41,998 nt of DNA from Gemmatimonadota bacterium (GTDB taxonomy: Bacteria; Latescibacterota; UBA2968; UBA8231), in contig JABHFS010000151.1 of assembly GCA_018672475.1 (NCBI GenBank), forward strand, positions 1-41,998, in the 5' to 3' direction. Position 1 is the first letter of the stretch. Each line of letters opens with the position of its first letter. Shown in pieces: positions 34,329 to 41,998 of the stretch. Below the pieces are notes generated by a model, which searched no databases, was not told the DNA's origin, and saw only the letters and a list, made by a program, of their open reading frames with translations. The position numbers and the translations under genes are program-made.

Positions 34329-34493
34329 TCAATCGTAGCGGACAATCACCTCGACGTCGTCAATGCGGATTTCGCAAAGGATATCGGGGTTGGCGGATTC
34401 TGATGTGATTCTCAGCGCGTTGTCGCGACAAATAATGGACGAATACGGGATAGACAAATCGGTATCTGAAAGACGGTAGAAGATGAGCTCCGC
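34329..34493 (-). other. Open frame continuing in phase past the PhyH 3 stop
   Basis: Directly after the TAG of the PhyH gene (34494-34496) the same frame stays open for 54 codons with protein-like sequence (ELIFYRLSDTDLSIPYSS, SESANPDILCEIRIDDVEV) to TGA at 34329-34331. There is no ATG or ribosome site for it; only an internal TTG. It could be a stranded C-terminus of another gene joined here by deletion, or a readthrough extension. No family recognised. Confidence 0.4.
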
Positions 34494-35306
34494 CTAGGCC
34501 GAAACCGCCGTCTTGGTCTTATGATAGATCAGCGGATTAAATTCATCGTTTTCCAATAGGTCACCGACCTTGAGTCCTTGTATATACGCGTCGGGCAAGA
34601 CGTTTTTCTGTCCGTTAAATACTTCGCCGTCCGGCATATAGGCACAGGTCATCGCGCGCCGTCTGCCCGGAGTCATATTCGCGCCTGCACCATGCGGCAA
34701 AAGCCCATTGTGGAACGAGCAATCCCCGGCCTTCATCGGCGCCGCCTGCGCTTCGCGGTCAGCCCACTGCGGATTGACCTTAAACAGGTCCGACATATTT
34801 TCCGTAATCCCCGAATTTTCAAAGCTCTCCTCCCTGTGCACACCCGGCAAAAAATACAGACAGCCATTGTGCAGTGTCGCATCGTCGAGAGCGACCCAGA
34901 TCGAAATGGCGTTACGTGAGGAAAAAGACCAATAGGGGTTGTCTAGGTGCCAGGCCGTAGGATTGGCCCACGGTTCTTTGATCAGCGCCTGGTCGTGCCA
35001 AATCCGAATGCCGTTGACCCCGGCCAATTCCGTCGCCATCTTGCCCAAGCGCGCGTCCAGCATCAGAGAGCGCATGCCCTGGTGGTCGACCCAGAGATTT
35101 AAACGCTGGGTAAAGACCTTATCGTAGTAGGAATCGCCGCTCTTCATATCGCCGTTGGCCAGCTTGCGATCCTGCCGATTGGCTACTGCCTCATCGACAT
35201 AAGTCCTCCAAGTCTGCAGCTCTTCGGCATCGAGCAAACCTTCAACCACGACTACTCCGTCCTGCTGGTACTGCTCTATCTGTCCGAGTGTCAATTCGCT
35301 CTTCAT
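34494..35306 (-). CDS. Phytanoyl-CoA dioxygenase (PhyH) family oxygenase 3
   Basis: A 270-aa Fe(II)/2-oxoglutarate oxygenase from ATG at 35306 (GGGAAG upstream). Iron ligands H-x-D are in TAWHLDNPYWSF and the distal His in NGLLPHGAGANMTPGRRR, whose arginines should hold 2-oxoglutarate. LYFLPGVHREES is the core PhyH strand. It is closer to the PhyH proteins that act on free small molecules than to the acyl-CoA type, judging by length; the substrate is unknown. The aldo/keto reductase operon begins divergently 93 bases away. An open frame follows in phase after its TAG. Confidence 0.87.
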   Translation of the reverse strand: MKSELTLGQIEQYQQDGVVVVEGLLDAEELQTWRTYVDEAVANRQDRKLANGDMKSGDSYYDKVFTQRLNLWVDHQGMRSLMLDARLGKMATELAGVNGIRIWHDQALIKEPWANPTAWHLDNPYWSFSSRNAISIWVALDDATLHNGCLYFLPGVHREESFENSGITENMSDLFKVNPQWADREAQAAPMKAGDCSFHNGLLPHGAGANMTPGRRRAMTCAYMPDGEVFNGQKNVLPDAYIQGLKVGDLLENDEFNPLIYHKTKTAVSA

Positions 35307-35399
35307 ACTTCTTCCCTTTCCTAAAACCGCTATTCGCAGCAATTTTACAATAACCCGTCCTGCGACGCATGGTCTCTATACTTGTAGGTTAGGAAGAAA

Positions 35400-36404
35400 A
35401 TGAGATATAAACGATTAGGCAAGACCGGCATCAAAGTGAGTGAGTATGGCCTGGGCACCTGGGCCATGGGTGGCGGCGCTTATGGCATCACGGATGATGA
35501 TGAGTCGATCCGCACGATTCACCGGGCACAGGAGCGGGGCATTACCTTCCTCGACACCGCACCCATGTACGGCCATAAAGTGGATGGCCGCAGTGAGACG
35601 GTTTGCGGTCGGGCATTAAGAGGTCGGCGGGATAAGTGGATTCTCTCTACGAAGTTCGGCCGGTCCCTTACACTTGATGGCAATGCAAAATCGACCATTG
35701 TCGAAGATTATTCGAACAAACGTATCATGGAAAGCACCGAGACTTCTCTGGACAGATTGCAGACCGATTATCTCGATGTACTTTTTGTACACACCCCAAC
35801 TCCAGACCAGCCGGGTCTTTTTAACCCCGAAGAAGCCTTTTCCACCATGACCCGGCTCAAGACACAAGGCAAGATCCGGGCCGTTGGTTTTAGCTTTCAT
35901 CTGTATGCGGGATCCTGGATAGAGCAGATCGAGCCCTTCCTGCGCTCTGGAGTTATCGATGTCGTCCAGGTAGGTATTTCCCTTATGCTACCGGAGCCAA
36001 TAGATAATCTCCTGCCTATTATCAAGGAGACCGACACTGGTTTTGTCGCAAGAGAATCCCTGGCCAACGGTTTTTTGACAGACTCCTTCACGATCGAAGG
36101 CCCTTTTAACGCTGGAGATCCCAAGGCCAACCTTCCCAAGGGGAGAATTCAAGAAAAATTGGACAAGGCCAATCAATTTAAATTTTTACTCGATCTGTCT
36201 CCGGGGATATCTTCCTTACCCGAAGCCGCTCTCCACTGGACGGTTTCTATGCCTGAGGTGAGTACGGTTATTCCCGGCGCCAAGAACATCGAGGAATTAG
36301 AGCAGTGTATCCGTGCTGCCGACGCGGAACCATTCGAGCAAGCGACTATGAATGAAATTCGAGATATACAAAACACTTGGGGAGACTGGAAGATCTATGG
36401 TTAA
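35400..36404 (+). CDS. Aldo/keto reductase
   Basis: A 334-aa NADPH-dependent aldo/keto reductase. The catalytic tetrad is visible as D52 and Y57 (FLDTAPMYG), K85 (ILSTKFGR) and H131 ([10 protein letters not shown]). The start [20 protein letters not shown] is typical of the Tas/YhdN-like branch, and the C-terminal cofactor loop reads [20 protein letters not shown] at 35400 has AGGAAG upstream. Its stop overlaps the start of the cyclophilin gene by eight bases, so it leads the four-gene folding operon, although its own substrate is unknown. Confidence 0.9.
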   Translation: MRYKRLGKTGIKVSEYGLGTWAMGGGAYGITDDDESIRTIHRAQERGITFLDTAPMYGHKVDGRSETVCGRALRGRRDKWILSTKFGRSLTLDGNAKSTIVEDYSNKRIMESTETSLDRLQTDYLDVLFVHTPTPDQPGLFNPEEAFSTMTRLKTQGKIRAVGFSFHLYAGSWIEQIEPFLRSGVIDVVQVGISLMLPEPIDNLLPIIKETDTGFVARESLANGFLTDSFTIEGPFNAGDPKANLPKGRIQEKLDKANQFKFLLDLSPGISSLPEAALHWTVSMPEVSTVIPGAKNIEELEQCIRAADAEPFEQATMNEIRDIQNTWGDWKIYG

Positions 36405-37428
36405 AACTATATTCACCTTCATTTTTATTTTCATCAGCCTAATCGCCATATCGCCCGCAAAGGCGCAGACCGAGCTAGATGATGGGATGTATGCCCAGAT
36501 GCAGACCAATAAAGGGCTTATTCTTCTGAGGTTATTCTACGACAAAACGCCGCAAACCGTTGCCAACTTTGTCGGACTGGCCGAAGGCAGTAAACAATGG
36601 CGCGATCCAGATACCCAGCAGCTAAAGCAATCGAAATTTTACGACGGCATAAAATTTCACCGGGTTATCAAAGACTTTATGATCCAGAGCGGGGACCCGC
36701 TCGGCACGGGCGCAGGAGGCCCCGGTTTTAGATTCCGCGACGAGTTCCACCCGCAGCTAAAACACAATAAACCCGGCATCCTGTCGATGGCGAACTCCGG
36801 CCCCCATACCAATGGCAGCCAGTTTTTCATTACCCATACCGCGACGCCCTGGTTGAACAATAAACACTCCGTATTTGGAGAGGTAGAACAGGGTATCGAG
36901 GTCGTCAACAAAATCGCCAAAGACGATGTCATCCTATCGTTGACGATCTTGCGCGTCGGCGCAGCTGCCCAGAATTTTGACGCGACCATATTCGAAAAGA
37001 AAGCTAGCGAAGAAAGCCAGAAATCAGCGGAGACAAATAAAAAAGAAGTCCCTCCCATTACGAAAAAAGCAGACCCTAGCCGCATTCCGCAACCCGGGCA
37101 GCCGGCCGCCGAGACAGTGGCCGTAGACCTGATGGTCATCGCATATAAAGGATCACAACTGCCCAAAGAAAACATCTATTACGACAAGCCGGGTGCACTG
37201 GCGATCGCACAAGCGTTAGTCGAGGTTGCCCGTCAAGAAGGCATCGACTTCGCCGATCTCAACAGTAAGTTCACCGATTTTCCGCAACAAATGACCCTCC
37301 CCGTCCTACAACAATCTGCCGAACAACTGCCCGCCTTCCTTAAACCGGCTTTTCACTTAGAAGTTGGACAGATTAGCGACCCCATTGATTCCCCCATGGG
37401 CTTCCTAATACTCAGAAGAAACCAATGA
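36397..37428 (+). CDS. Secreted cyclophilin fused to a parvulin-like domain
   Basis: A 343-aa exported peptidyl-prolyl isomerase. Residues 1-23 form a signal peptide ([20 protein letters not shown]). About 30-192 is a cyclophilin: [15 protein letters not shown] (active-site Arg89, Phe94, Gln97), [20 protein letters not shown] and [10 protein letters not shown] charged linker at 193-240 is followed by about 100 residues resembling a parvulin/SurA rotamase ([50 protein letters not shown]). The combination of two unrelated isomerase folds is unusual. ATG at 36397 overlaps the reductase stop; the gene is followed 19 bases later by dsbB. Confidence 0.85.
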   Translation: MVKTIFTFIFIFISLIAISPAKAQTELDDGMYAQMQTNKGLILLRLFYDKTPQTVANFVGLAEGSKQWRDPDTQQLKQSKFYDGIKFHRVIKDFMIQSGDPLGTGAGGPGFRFRDEFHPQLKHNKPGILSMANSGPHTNGSQFFITHTATPWLNNKHSVFGEVEQGIEVVNKIAKDDVILSLTILRVGAAAQNFDATIFEKKASEESQKSAETNKKEVPPITKKADPSRIPQPGQPAAETVAVDLMVIAYKGSQLPKENIYYDKPGALAIAQALVEVARQEGIDFADLNSKFTDFPQQMTLPVLQQSAEQLPAFLKPAFHLEVGQISDPIDSPMGFLILRRNQ

Positions 37429-37447
37429 ACCGAATCTGTAGCCACCG

Positions 37448-37933
37448 ATGACGGCGCTAGAACACTCCTTGCCCGAACGCCCGGATGAAAAAATCCACGG
37501 ACCTTCCTTTTTAGGGCTCGATCCGGACTGGACCCTGCTCTTTCTCGGCTGGCTCATTGCTTGCATATCGACCCTGGGCAGTTTGTTCTTCAGCTACGTC
37601 ATGGAGTTCGCTCCATGCATTCTGTGTTGGTACCAGCGCATATGCTTATTCCCGCTGGTCCTTATCCTCGCGCGCGGGCTCTTTCCGCTCGACCGGCATG
37701 TCATCAAATATGCTTGGCCCTTGGCGGCCTTAGGTTGGCTGCTGGCGGCCTACCACAACCTGCTCTACGCGGAGCTAATCCCGGCCGGTATGCAGCCCTG
37801 CAGCAAGGGCATATCGTGCACAGAAGAGCATATAGAGCTATTCGGGTTCCTATCCATCCCGCAACTTTCGCTAATCTCGTTCACCACGCTGGTGTTCATC
37901 CTGATCATCTTGCAGAGGAGAAGCCGCAAATGA
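37448..37933 (+). CDS. DsbB/BdbC-like disulfide bond formation protein
   Basis: A 161-aa membrane protein that reoxidises its thiol partner and passes electrons to quinone. Four membrane helices are visible. Two active cysteine pairs are present: C57/C60 in FAPCILCWYQR and C118/C124 in MQPCSKGISCTE, with the conserved WYQR arginine after the first pair. Spacing fits the BdbC type. It overlaps the next gene by four bases (ATGA), so it is translationally coupled to its thioredoxin-fold partner. Confidence 0.92.
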   Translation: MTALEHSLPERPDEKIHGPSFLGLDPDWTLLFLGWLIACISTLGSLFFSYVMEFAPCILCWYQRICLFPLVLILARGLFPLDRHVIKYAWPLAALGWLLAAYHNLLYAELIPAGMQPCSKGISCTEEHIELFGFLSIPQLSLISFTTLVFILIILQRRSRK

Positions 37934-38583
37934 AGCGCATCCTGTTCGCCGCAGCATCCACTGTATTAATCGCAGTTTTCTTTTTTGGCGCCTCGTACTA
38001 CAAAAATCAGCGGGCAGCCGAACTCGGTTTTATGGCCCAGGAGCAGGCCTCGACATTTGTCCGACCGCATTCGCCGACGCTCGGCAGCGACGACGCCAAG
38101 GTCTACATCGTCAAATTCACCGATCCCGCGTGCGAGACTTGTGCGTCTTTCTCGCCATTCATCAAGCAGGCCATGGAGACCTTTCCCGGCCAGGTCAAGA
38201 TCGTCATCCGTTATGCCCCCTTTCATGAGGGAGCCGACGGGGCCGTCCGCATACTCGAAGCCGCGAGAAAACAAGGAAAATTCTGGGAAACCTTGCAGTT
38301 GCTTTATCGGCGACAGAGCACCTGGACCCAGCACCATCGCGTGGTGCTGGACGAGATCTGGCAGTTTCTGCCCGAGGTGGGGCTCGACGTTGAGCGCGTG
38401 AAAAAAGATATGAGAGACCCGAGTATCGCGGCGATTATCGAGCAAGATCTGGCCGATGCCAGGGCGCTGGGCGTACGCAAAACACCGGGTTTCTTCGTCA
38501 ATGGCAAACCGCTTGAGCCCTTCGGAAAAGGCCCCCTGCTTGCACTGATCAAGGCTGAGATCCGGGAGAAGTACCCCGAATGA
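37930..38583 (+). CDS. DsbA/BdbD-like thiol-disulfide oxidoreductase
   Basis: A 217-aa thioredoxin-fold protein held outside the membrane by an N-terminal hydrophobic segment (residues 4-22). The redox motif is C68-E-T-C71 in FTDPACETCASFSP and the cis-proline loop is RKTPGFFVNGKPL near the C-terminus. A helical insert lies between. ATG at 37930 overlaps the dsbB stop. It should oxidise secreted proteins and be recharged by the DsbB-like protein, alongside the cyclophilin-parvulin chaperone. Confidence 0.92.
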   Translation: MKRILFAAASTVLIAVFFFGASYYKNQRAAELGFMAQEQASTFVRPHSPTLGSDDAKVYIVKFTDPACETCASFSPFIKQAMETFPGQVKIVIRYAPFHEGADGAVRILEAARKQGKFWETLQLLYRRQSTWTQHHRVVLDEIWQFLPEVGLDVERVKKDMRDPSIAAIIEQDLADARALGVRKTPGFFVNGKPLEPFGKGPLLALIKAEIREKYPE

Positions 38584-38739
38584 ATAACCTCTTTTCCCTT
38601 CTACGCCCTCATCGACTCGAATCCGCCATGCACCATAAGCTCGTCAACGTACTCGCTCGTTCTTTTGACCGCACTCGCCTCTGTAATCCAGGCCGATCCA
38701 GGAAAGGATCGCGGATTGAAGACTATGACCGGACCTGTA
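38584..38739 (+). other. Gap with possible signal-peptide remnant
   Basis: Between the DsbA-like stop and the metX stop. A short frame begins MHHKLVNV near 38628, and a shifted frame continues TYSLVLLTALASVIQADPGK, which together look like a signal peptide broken by a frameshift. An ATGA overlap at 38580 opens a 64-codon frame, but its sequence is not protein-like beyond this. Nothing else seen. Confidence 0.2.
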
Positions 38740-39909
38740 CTATCGGCCCAGTATATACGCCAAATGAGGCGTAAAAAGCTCGGGTTCCAAAAGGAAGGAG
38801 TCGTGCCCTTTCTCCGAGTGCACCGTGATCCGCATATTGCGCACCCCGACCTGCTTTAACACGCTCGCCATTTCCTCCTGCCATTCGGGATAGAAACAGA
38901 CATCCGAATCAATGCTAAAGATCAAATAGTTCTGCTCGCGGCAGCGCGCGAACAACTCGTCCATAGACTCGGCACCCGATTCGGCGACCAGGTCAAAACG
39001 TTGCCAAAAATCGACGATGCGCAAAAAGCTATTGGCGTCGAAACGCTCGATGAATTTGTGTCCCTGGTACAGCATATACGACTCGAGCGGGTTAGCCAAC
39101 GGATACCAGGAAAACTTATCCTCCGTGGGCAGCACCTCTTGCCGGGCGCGATCCTGCATCGTGTATAGCGATACATAGGTCTTGTGGCTGATCATCCGCG
39201 CCAAGGCCAAGCCGCGGTCGGGGCTCGGCCCCTCATAATAATCGCCGCCACAAAAATGTGGGTCGTGTTCGATGGCGCAAATTTGCTCAAAGTTGTGAAT
39301 GCGCTGTAGAGGTTTCACTTCTATGCTGGCAGCAATAGGCACTACGACATCTACGCGCTGCGGATAGCGCGTAGCCAAACTCAGGCACATCATGCCGCCC
39401 AGCGATGCACCGATTACGGCGTGTAACTTTTCAATCTTTAAATGATCGAGCAATTGCATCTGCGAATCGACTACATCAGCGACGGAGACGTGTGGAAAGC
39501 TCGAGCCGTAGGGCTTGCCCGTCGCCGGATCGAGCGAAGACGGCCCCGTCGACCCATAACACCCACCCAAATAATTGGCGCAAATCACATAAAAACGTCG
39601 CGTGTCGATCGCCTTGTCCGGCCCAACAAAATCGTCCCACCACCCCACTTGGCATTCACTCGTCCAACGCTCACCCGCTCCGGGCACCGATTCAGTAAAA
39701 CCGGCGACGTGGTGACTGCCTGACAACGCGTGAAAGAGCAATATGGCATTGTCGCGTTTTTCGTTTAATTCACCATGCGTTTCATAGGCCAGAGTAATAG
39801 GCCCCAACACCTCGCCGTTGCCCAGCCGCATGGGCTTGTCTTCGGCAAAAGTGTGGAGCCGGGTCTCGATCAACCCGACTCCACATACTTTTTCGCTGTG
39901 CCCTGTCAA
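38740..39909 (-). CDS. metX: Homoserine O-acetyltransferase
   Basis: Alpha/beta-hydrolase-fold enzyme transferring an acyl group to homoserine for methionine synthesis, 389 aa. Family blocks are ILLFHALSGSHHVAG, GWWDDFVGPDKAIDT, VICANYLGGCYGSTGPSS, the nucleophile in VIGASLGGMMCLSL, the acid in FSIDSDVCFYPEWQ and the His in SEKGHDSFLLE. It starts at TTG 39909 with GGAG just upstream, nine bases after the metY stop, so it is read from the metY transcript. Whether it uses acetyl- or succinyl-CoA cannot be decided by eye. Confidence 0.94.
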   Translation of the reverse strand: MTGHSEKVCGVGLIETRLHTFAEDKPMRLGNGEVLGPITLAYETHGELNEKRDNAILLFHALSGSHHVAGFTESVPGAGERWTSECQVGWWDDFVGPDKAIDTRRFYVICANYLGGCYGSTGPSSLDPATGKPYGSSFPHVSVADVVDSQMQLLDHLKIEKLHAVIGASLGGMMCLSLATRYPQRVDVVVPIAASIEVKPLQRIHNFEQICAIEHDPHFCGGDYYEGPSPDRGLALARMISHKTYVSLYTMQDRARQEVLPTEDKFSWYPLANPLESYMLYQGHKFIERFDANSFLRIVDFWQRFDLVAESGAESMDELFARCREQNYLIFSIDSDVCFYPEWQEEMASVLKQVGVRNMRITVHSEKGHDSFLLEPELFTPHLAYILGR

Positions 39910-39918
39910 ACCGTCTCC

Positions 39919-41199
39919 TTAGGCCGTCGCTGCAGCCAAAGCCTGATCGATATCCTCGATTAGGTCGCTGGCCGTTTCCAGGCCGATCGAAAGACGCACG
40001 AGTTCGGGTGTAATGCCACCCGCCCGCTGCTCTTCTTCACCCAACTGCGAATGCGTGGTCGTGGCCGGGTGGATCGCCAAGCTCTTGGCGTCGCCGACAT
40101 TGGCCAAGTGGGAAAACAGACCCAAGCTGTCGATAAACTTGCTGCCGGCCTCACCACCGCCTTTGATGCCGAAGATCACCATCGCCCCACCCTTGCCATC
40201 GGTATACTTTTGATTCAAGGCATACGAGGGATCGCCTTCGAGGCCGGGGAAACGCACCCATTCGACGGCGCTGTGCGCTTGCAGATGCTTAGCCACGGTC
40301 AGCGCATTTTCGCAATGGCGGTCCATGCGCAGCGGCAACGTCTCGATGCCCTGCAAAAACATCCACGCGTTATCGGGCGAGATACAGGCGCCCAGGTTGC
40401 GCAGCGGCACTACGCGCATCCGCAGGATATAAGCCAGCGGGTTCAATTCACCCAAGTCATGCGCCCAGCGCACGCCGTGATAACTCGGCTCCGGATCGAC
40501 CATCAACGGGAACTTGTCCGACTGCCAGTTGAATTTACCCGAGTCAACGACAATACCGCCGATGCCGGCGCCGTGCCCGCCCAGCCACTTGGTCAACGAG
40601 TGCACGACGATGTCGGCGCCGTGTTCGATCGGGCGCTGCAGATAAGGCGTGGTAAAGGTGCTGTCCACCACCAAGGGCAAGCCATGCGCGTGCGCGACCT
40701 CGGCAATCGCCTCGATATCGACGATATCCAGCGCCGGATTGCCAATGGTCTCACAGAAGATCAGTTTCGTCTTCGGCGTGATCGCCTTGGCGAAGTTTTC
40801 CGGATCCTTGGGGTCGACGAATTTCGTATTAATATTAAACTGCGGCAGGATATCGTTGAACTGCGTGTAGGTCCCGCCGTAGAGGTTATTGGCCGAAACG
40901 ATCTCGTCGCCCGCTTTGCAAAGGTTGATCACGGCGTAGAAAATGGCGCTGGTGCCCGAGGACAAGGCCAGCGAGGCCATACCGCCGTCGAGGGCCGCCA
41001 TGCGCTGTTCCAACACGTCCTGGGTTGGGTTCATAATACGCGTGTATATATTACCCAGCTCTTTTAGTGCAAAGAGGTTAGCCGCGTGCTCAGTGTCTTT
41101 AAAAAGGTATGCCGTCGTGCGATGCACGGGCACCCCGCGCGATAGCGTCGACGGGTCAGGCTCTTGGCCGGCATGCAAACATAGGGTTTCAAAATTCAT
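39919..41199 (-). CDS. metY: O-acetylhomoserine sulfhydrylase
   Basis: PLP-dependent enzyme of the Cys/Met metabolism family that makes homocysteine from O-acetylhomoserine and sulfide; 426 aa, full length. It begins with [20 protein letters not shown], the OAH-sulfhydrylase signature. PLP contacts are [24 protein letters not shown] and [20 protein letters not shown], and the Schiff-base lysine lies in [16 protein letters not shown] at 41199 has AGGAG 9 bases upstream. It is paired with metX downstream for direct sulfhydrylation. I found no SAM riboswitch in its leader. Confidence 0.95.
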   Translation of the reverse strand: MNFETLCLHAGQEPDPSTLSRGVPVHRTTAYLFKDTEHAANLFALKELGNIYTRIMNPTQDVLEQRMAALDGGMASLALSSGTSAIFYAVINLCKAGDEIVSANNLYGGTYTQFNDILPQFNINTKFVDPKDPENFAKAITPKTKLIFCETIGNPALDIVDIEAIAEVAHAHGLPLVVDSTFTTPYLQRPIEHGADIVVHSLTKWLGGHGAGIGGIVVDSGKFNWQSDKFPLMVDPEPSYHGVRWAHDLGELNPLAYILRMRVVPLRNLGACISPDNAWMFLQGIETLPLRMDRHCENALTVAKHLQAHSAVEWVRFPGLEGDPSYALNQKYTDGKGGAMVIFGIKGGGEAGSKFIDSLGLFSHLANVGDAKSLAIHPATTTHSQLGEEEQRAGGITPELVRLSIGLETASDLIEDIDQALAAATA

Positions 41200-41367
41200 G
41201 ATTCAAGGCTCCTATCGGTGTGGGTAAAGTGCTGCGACGAGCGCCTAATGAAATTAGCGATTATCTCTATGTGCTGGCAAGACCAATAATCTAAATCCCG
41301 CTCGCCCTTGGGTCTACCGGGATAGATCAGATGGGGCTATTATTTTATAGCCACTACGACAAGACCT

Positions 41368-41389
41368 CGCGCCATACTGCGCGTTTTTT
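41368..41389 (+). terminator. Small terminator-like hairpin before MFS gene
   Basis: CGCGC-CATACT-GCGCG followed by six T residues on the plus strand. The 5-bp stem is short. It lies 53 bases before the MFS start, so it may be an attenuator in its leader or be chance. Confidence 0.3.
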
Positions 41390-41442
41390 GTACTATCGTA
41401 GCGCGTGCCCATTTATGCCATTACTGAATTTATTGGTAAAAA

Positions 41443-41998
41443 TTGAACAAAAATACCAGTGCTGATAGCGCGCGTGATATCAACTGGCTATCGCTGATGT
41501 GTTTTGCTTTTCCCATGTTCCAAGGGCTGTCCATAACGCTGGTGCCGCTGCGCATGGCAAGTATGGGCTTGAGCGAGACCTCTATTGGTCTAGTGCAAGC
41601 ACTGCCAGGTTTAATGGTATTGGCACTGGGTGCGCCCTTTGCGCAGATGGCCAATACGCGCTGGCGTAGTGCGACATTGGTGATAGTCTTTGCGTTAGTG
41701 GGGACGTCGTCCTTGTTATATGGCTATGCCGATACGGCGGTAGGCTTGATCTTACCCCAGCTCTTAATGGGTATTAGTACTTGCGCCTTTTATGGCAATA
41801 TGCTCGCCGTGTCCTTTCAGCTTAAAGGCGGTGCAAATCAAGGAGCCGTACAGGGACGGATCACGGCTTTCCAGGGCATGGGCGTTTTTGCCGGACCGCT
41901 TTTGGGCGGTTGGTTGTTGCCGTGGGGGGCGAGCTGGGCCTTTCTGCCCGGTGCCCTGTGCGCGCTAATTGGCGCGTGGGCAGCGGCGCAACTCTCTC
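41443..41998 (+). CDS. MFS transporter, N-terminal part
   Basis: The first 185 residues of a major-facilitator permease, cut by the right edge. Six hydrophobic stretches are visible (LSLMCFAFPMFQGLSITLVP, GLVQALPGLMVLALGAPFA, ATLVIVFALVGTSSLLYGYA, LILPQLLMGISTCAFYG, GVFAGPLLGGWLLP, FLPGALCALIGAWAA), and RITAFQGMGVFAGPLLGG fits helix 5 of drug/sugar MFS carriers. The loop between helices 2 and 3 is PFAQMANTRWRS, a weak version of the MFS GxLaDrxGrr motif. An in-frame TAA at 41437 limits the start to TTG 41443 or a later ATG; no good ribosome site is seen. Divergent from metY. Substrate unknown. Confidence 0.85.
   Translation, partial: MNKNTSADSARDINWLSLMCFAFPMFQGLSITLVPLRMASMGLSETSIGLVQALPGLMVLALGAPFAQMANTRWRSATLVIVFALVGTSSLLYGYADTAVGLILPQLLMGISTCAFYGNMLAVSFQLKGGANQGAVQGRITAFQGMGVFAGPLLGGWLLPWGASWAFLPGALCALIGAWAAAQLS

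Noticed and set aside
38580..38774. 64-codon frame overlapping the DsbA-like stop (ATGA)
   Set aside because: The overlap is tempting, but the sequence is not protein-like past the first residues and it runs into metX.
40051..41067. 338-codon plus-strand frame opposite metY
   Set aside because: Complete overlap with metY, whose motifs are all in place.
41200..41340. SAM or SAH riboswitch before metY
   Set aside because: The leader shows only a weak GAGCG/CGCTC pairing; I could not match the conserved cores of SAM-I, SAM-II/V or SAH riboswitches.

Overview
This 42 kb window looks like chromosomal DNA from an uncultured, probably marine or symbiotic Gram-negative-type bacterium. Three things suggest this. 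There are four phytanoyl-CoA-dioxygenase-family (PhyH) oxygenases and several enolase-superfamily and UxuA-like enzymes. Dockerin-like repeats (VDFSDFFLFSDNF) occur on a secreted YHYH protein. RsmH carries an N-terminal extension of a kind I associate with Planctomycetes-like lineages. Genomes of the Latescibacterota/Poribacteria kind often combine the first two, but this placement is inference, not proof. TTG and GTG starts are frequent. I saw no rRNA, tRNA, CRISPR array, insertion sequence or phage gene.

Layout: 1-3132 is a CUT1-type sugar ABC transporter (binding protein and two permeases, minus strand; the last permease runs off the left edge). 3133-4633 holds a RidA gene, its terminator and the remains of a broken gene. 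4634-7884 encodes a membrane fatty-acid desaturase and the secreted dockerin-like/YHYH protein. 7935-13056 is a tightly overlapped minus-strand unit, pyrC-rsmH-glpK-glpD, joining pyrimidine synthesis, rRNA methylation and glycerol use. 13069-14038 contains two decayed genes, one resembling a streptomycin kinase. 14120-20018 holds a UxuA-like enzyme, a metallophosphoesterase, a GH4 glycosidase with a basic tail, a PhyH oxygenase and an acyl esterase.

20076-26874 is a minus-strand block with phnA-phnY-phnW (2-aminoethylphosphonate to acetate plus phosphate through phosphonoacetate), followed by two PhyH oxygenases, one fused to HEAT repeats. 27075-35306 is an acid-sugar-type catabolic region: HpcH/HpaI aldolase, a second UxuA-like enzyme, three enolase-superfamily dehydratase-like enzymes, a creatininase-family amidohydrolase and another PhyH oxygenase, with gene fragments between them. 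35400-38583 is an operon of aldo/keto reductase, a secreted cyclophilin-parvulin fusion, a DsbB/BdbC-like and a DsbA/BdbD-like protein, apparently an extracytoplasmic oxidative-folding set. 38740-41199 is metY-metX for methionine synthesis, and an MFS transporter begins at the right edge.

The enzymes suggest a heterotroph scavenging plant- or algal-type sugars, acid sugars, glycerol and organophosphonates. No transcriptional regulator is encoded in the window. Several intergenic gaps are not empty but hold open, protein-like remnants, so gene decay is a recurrent theme.
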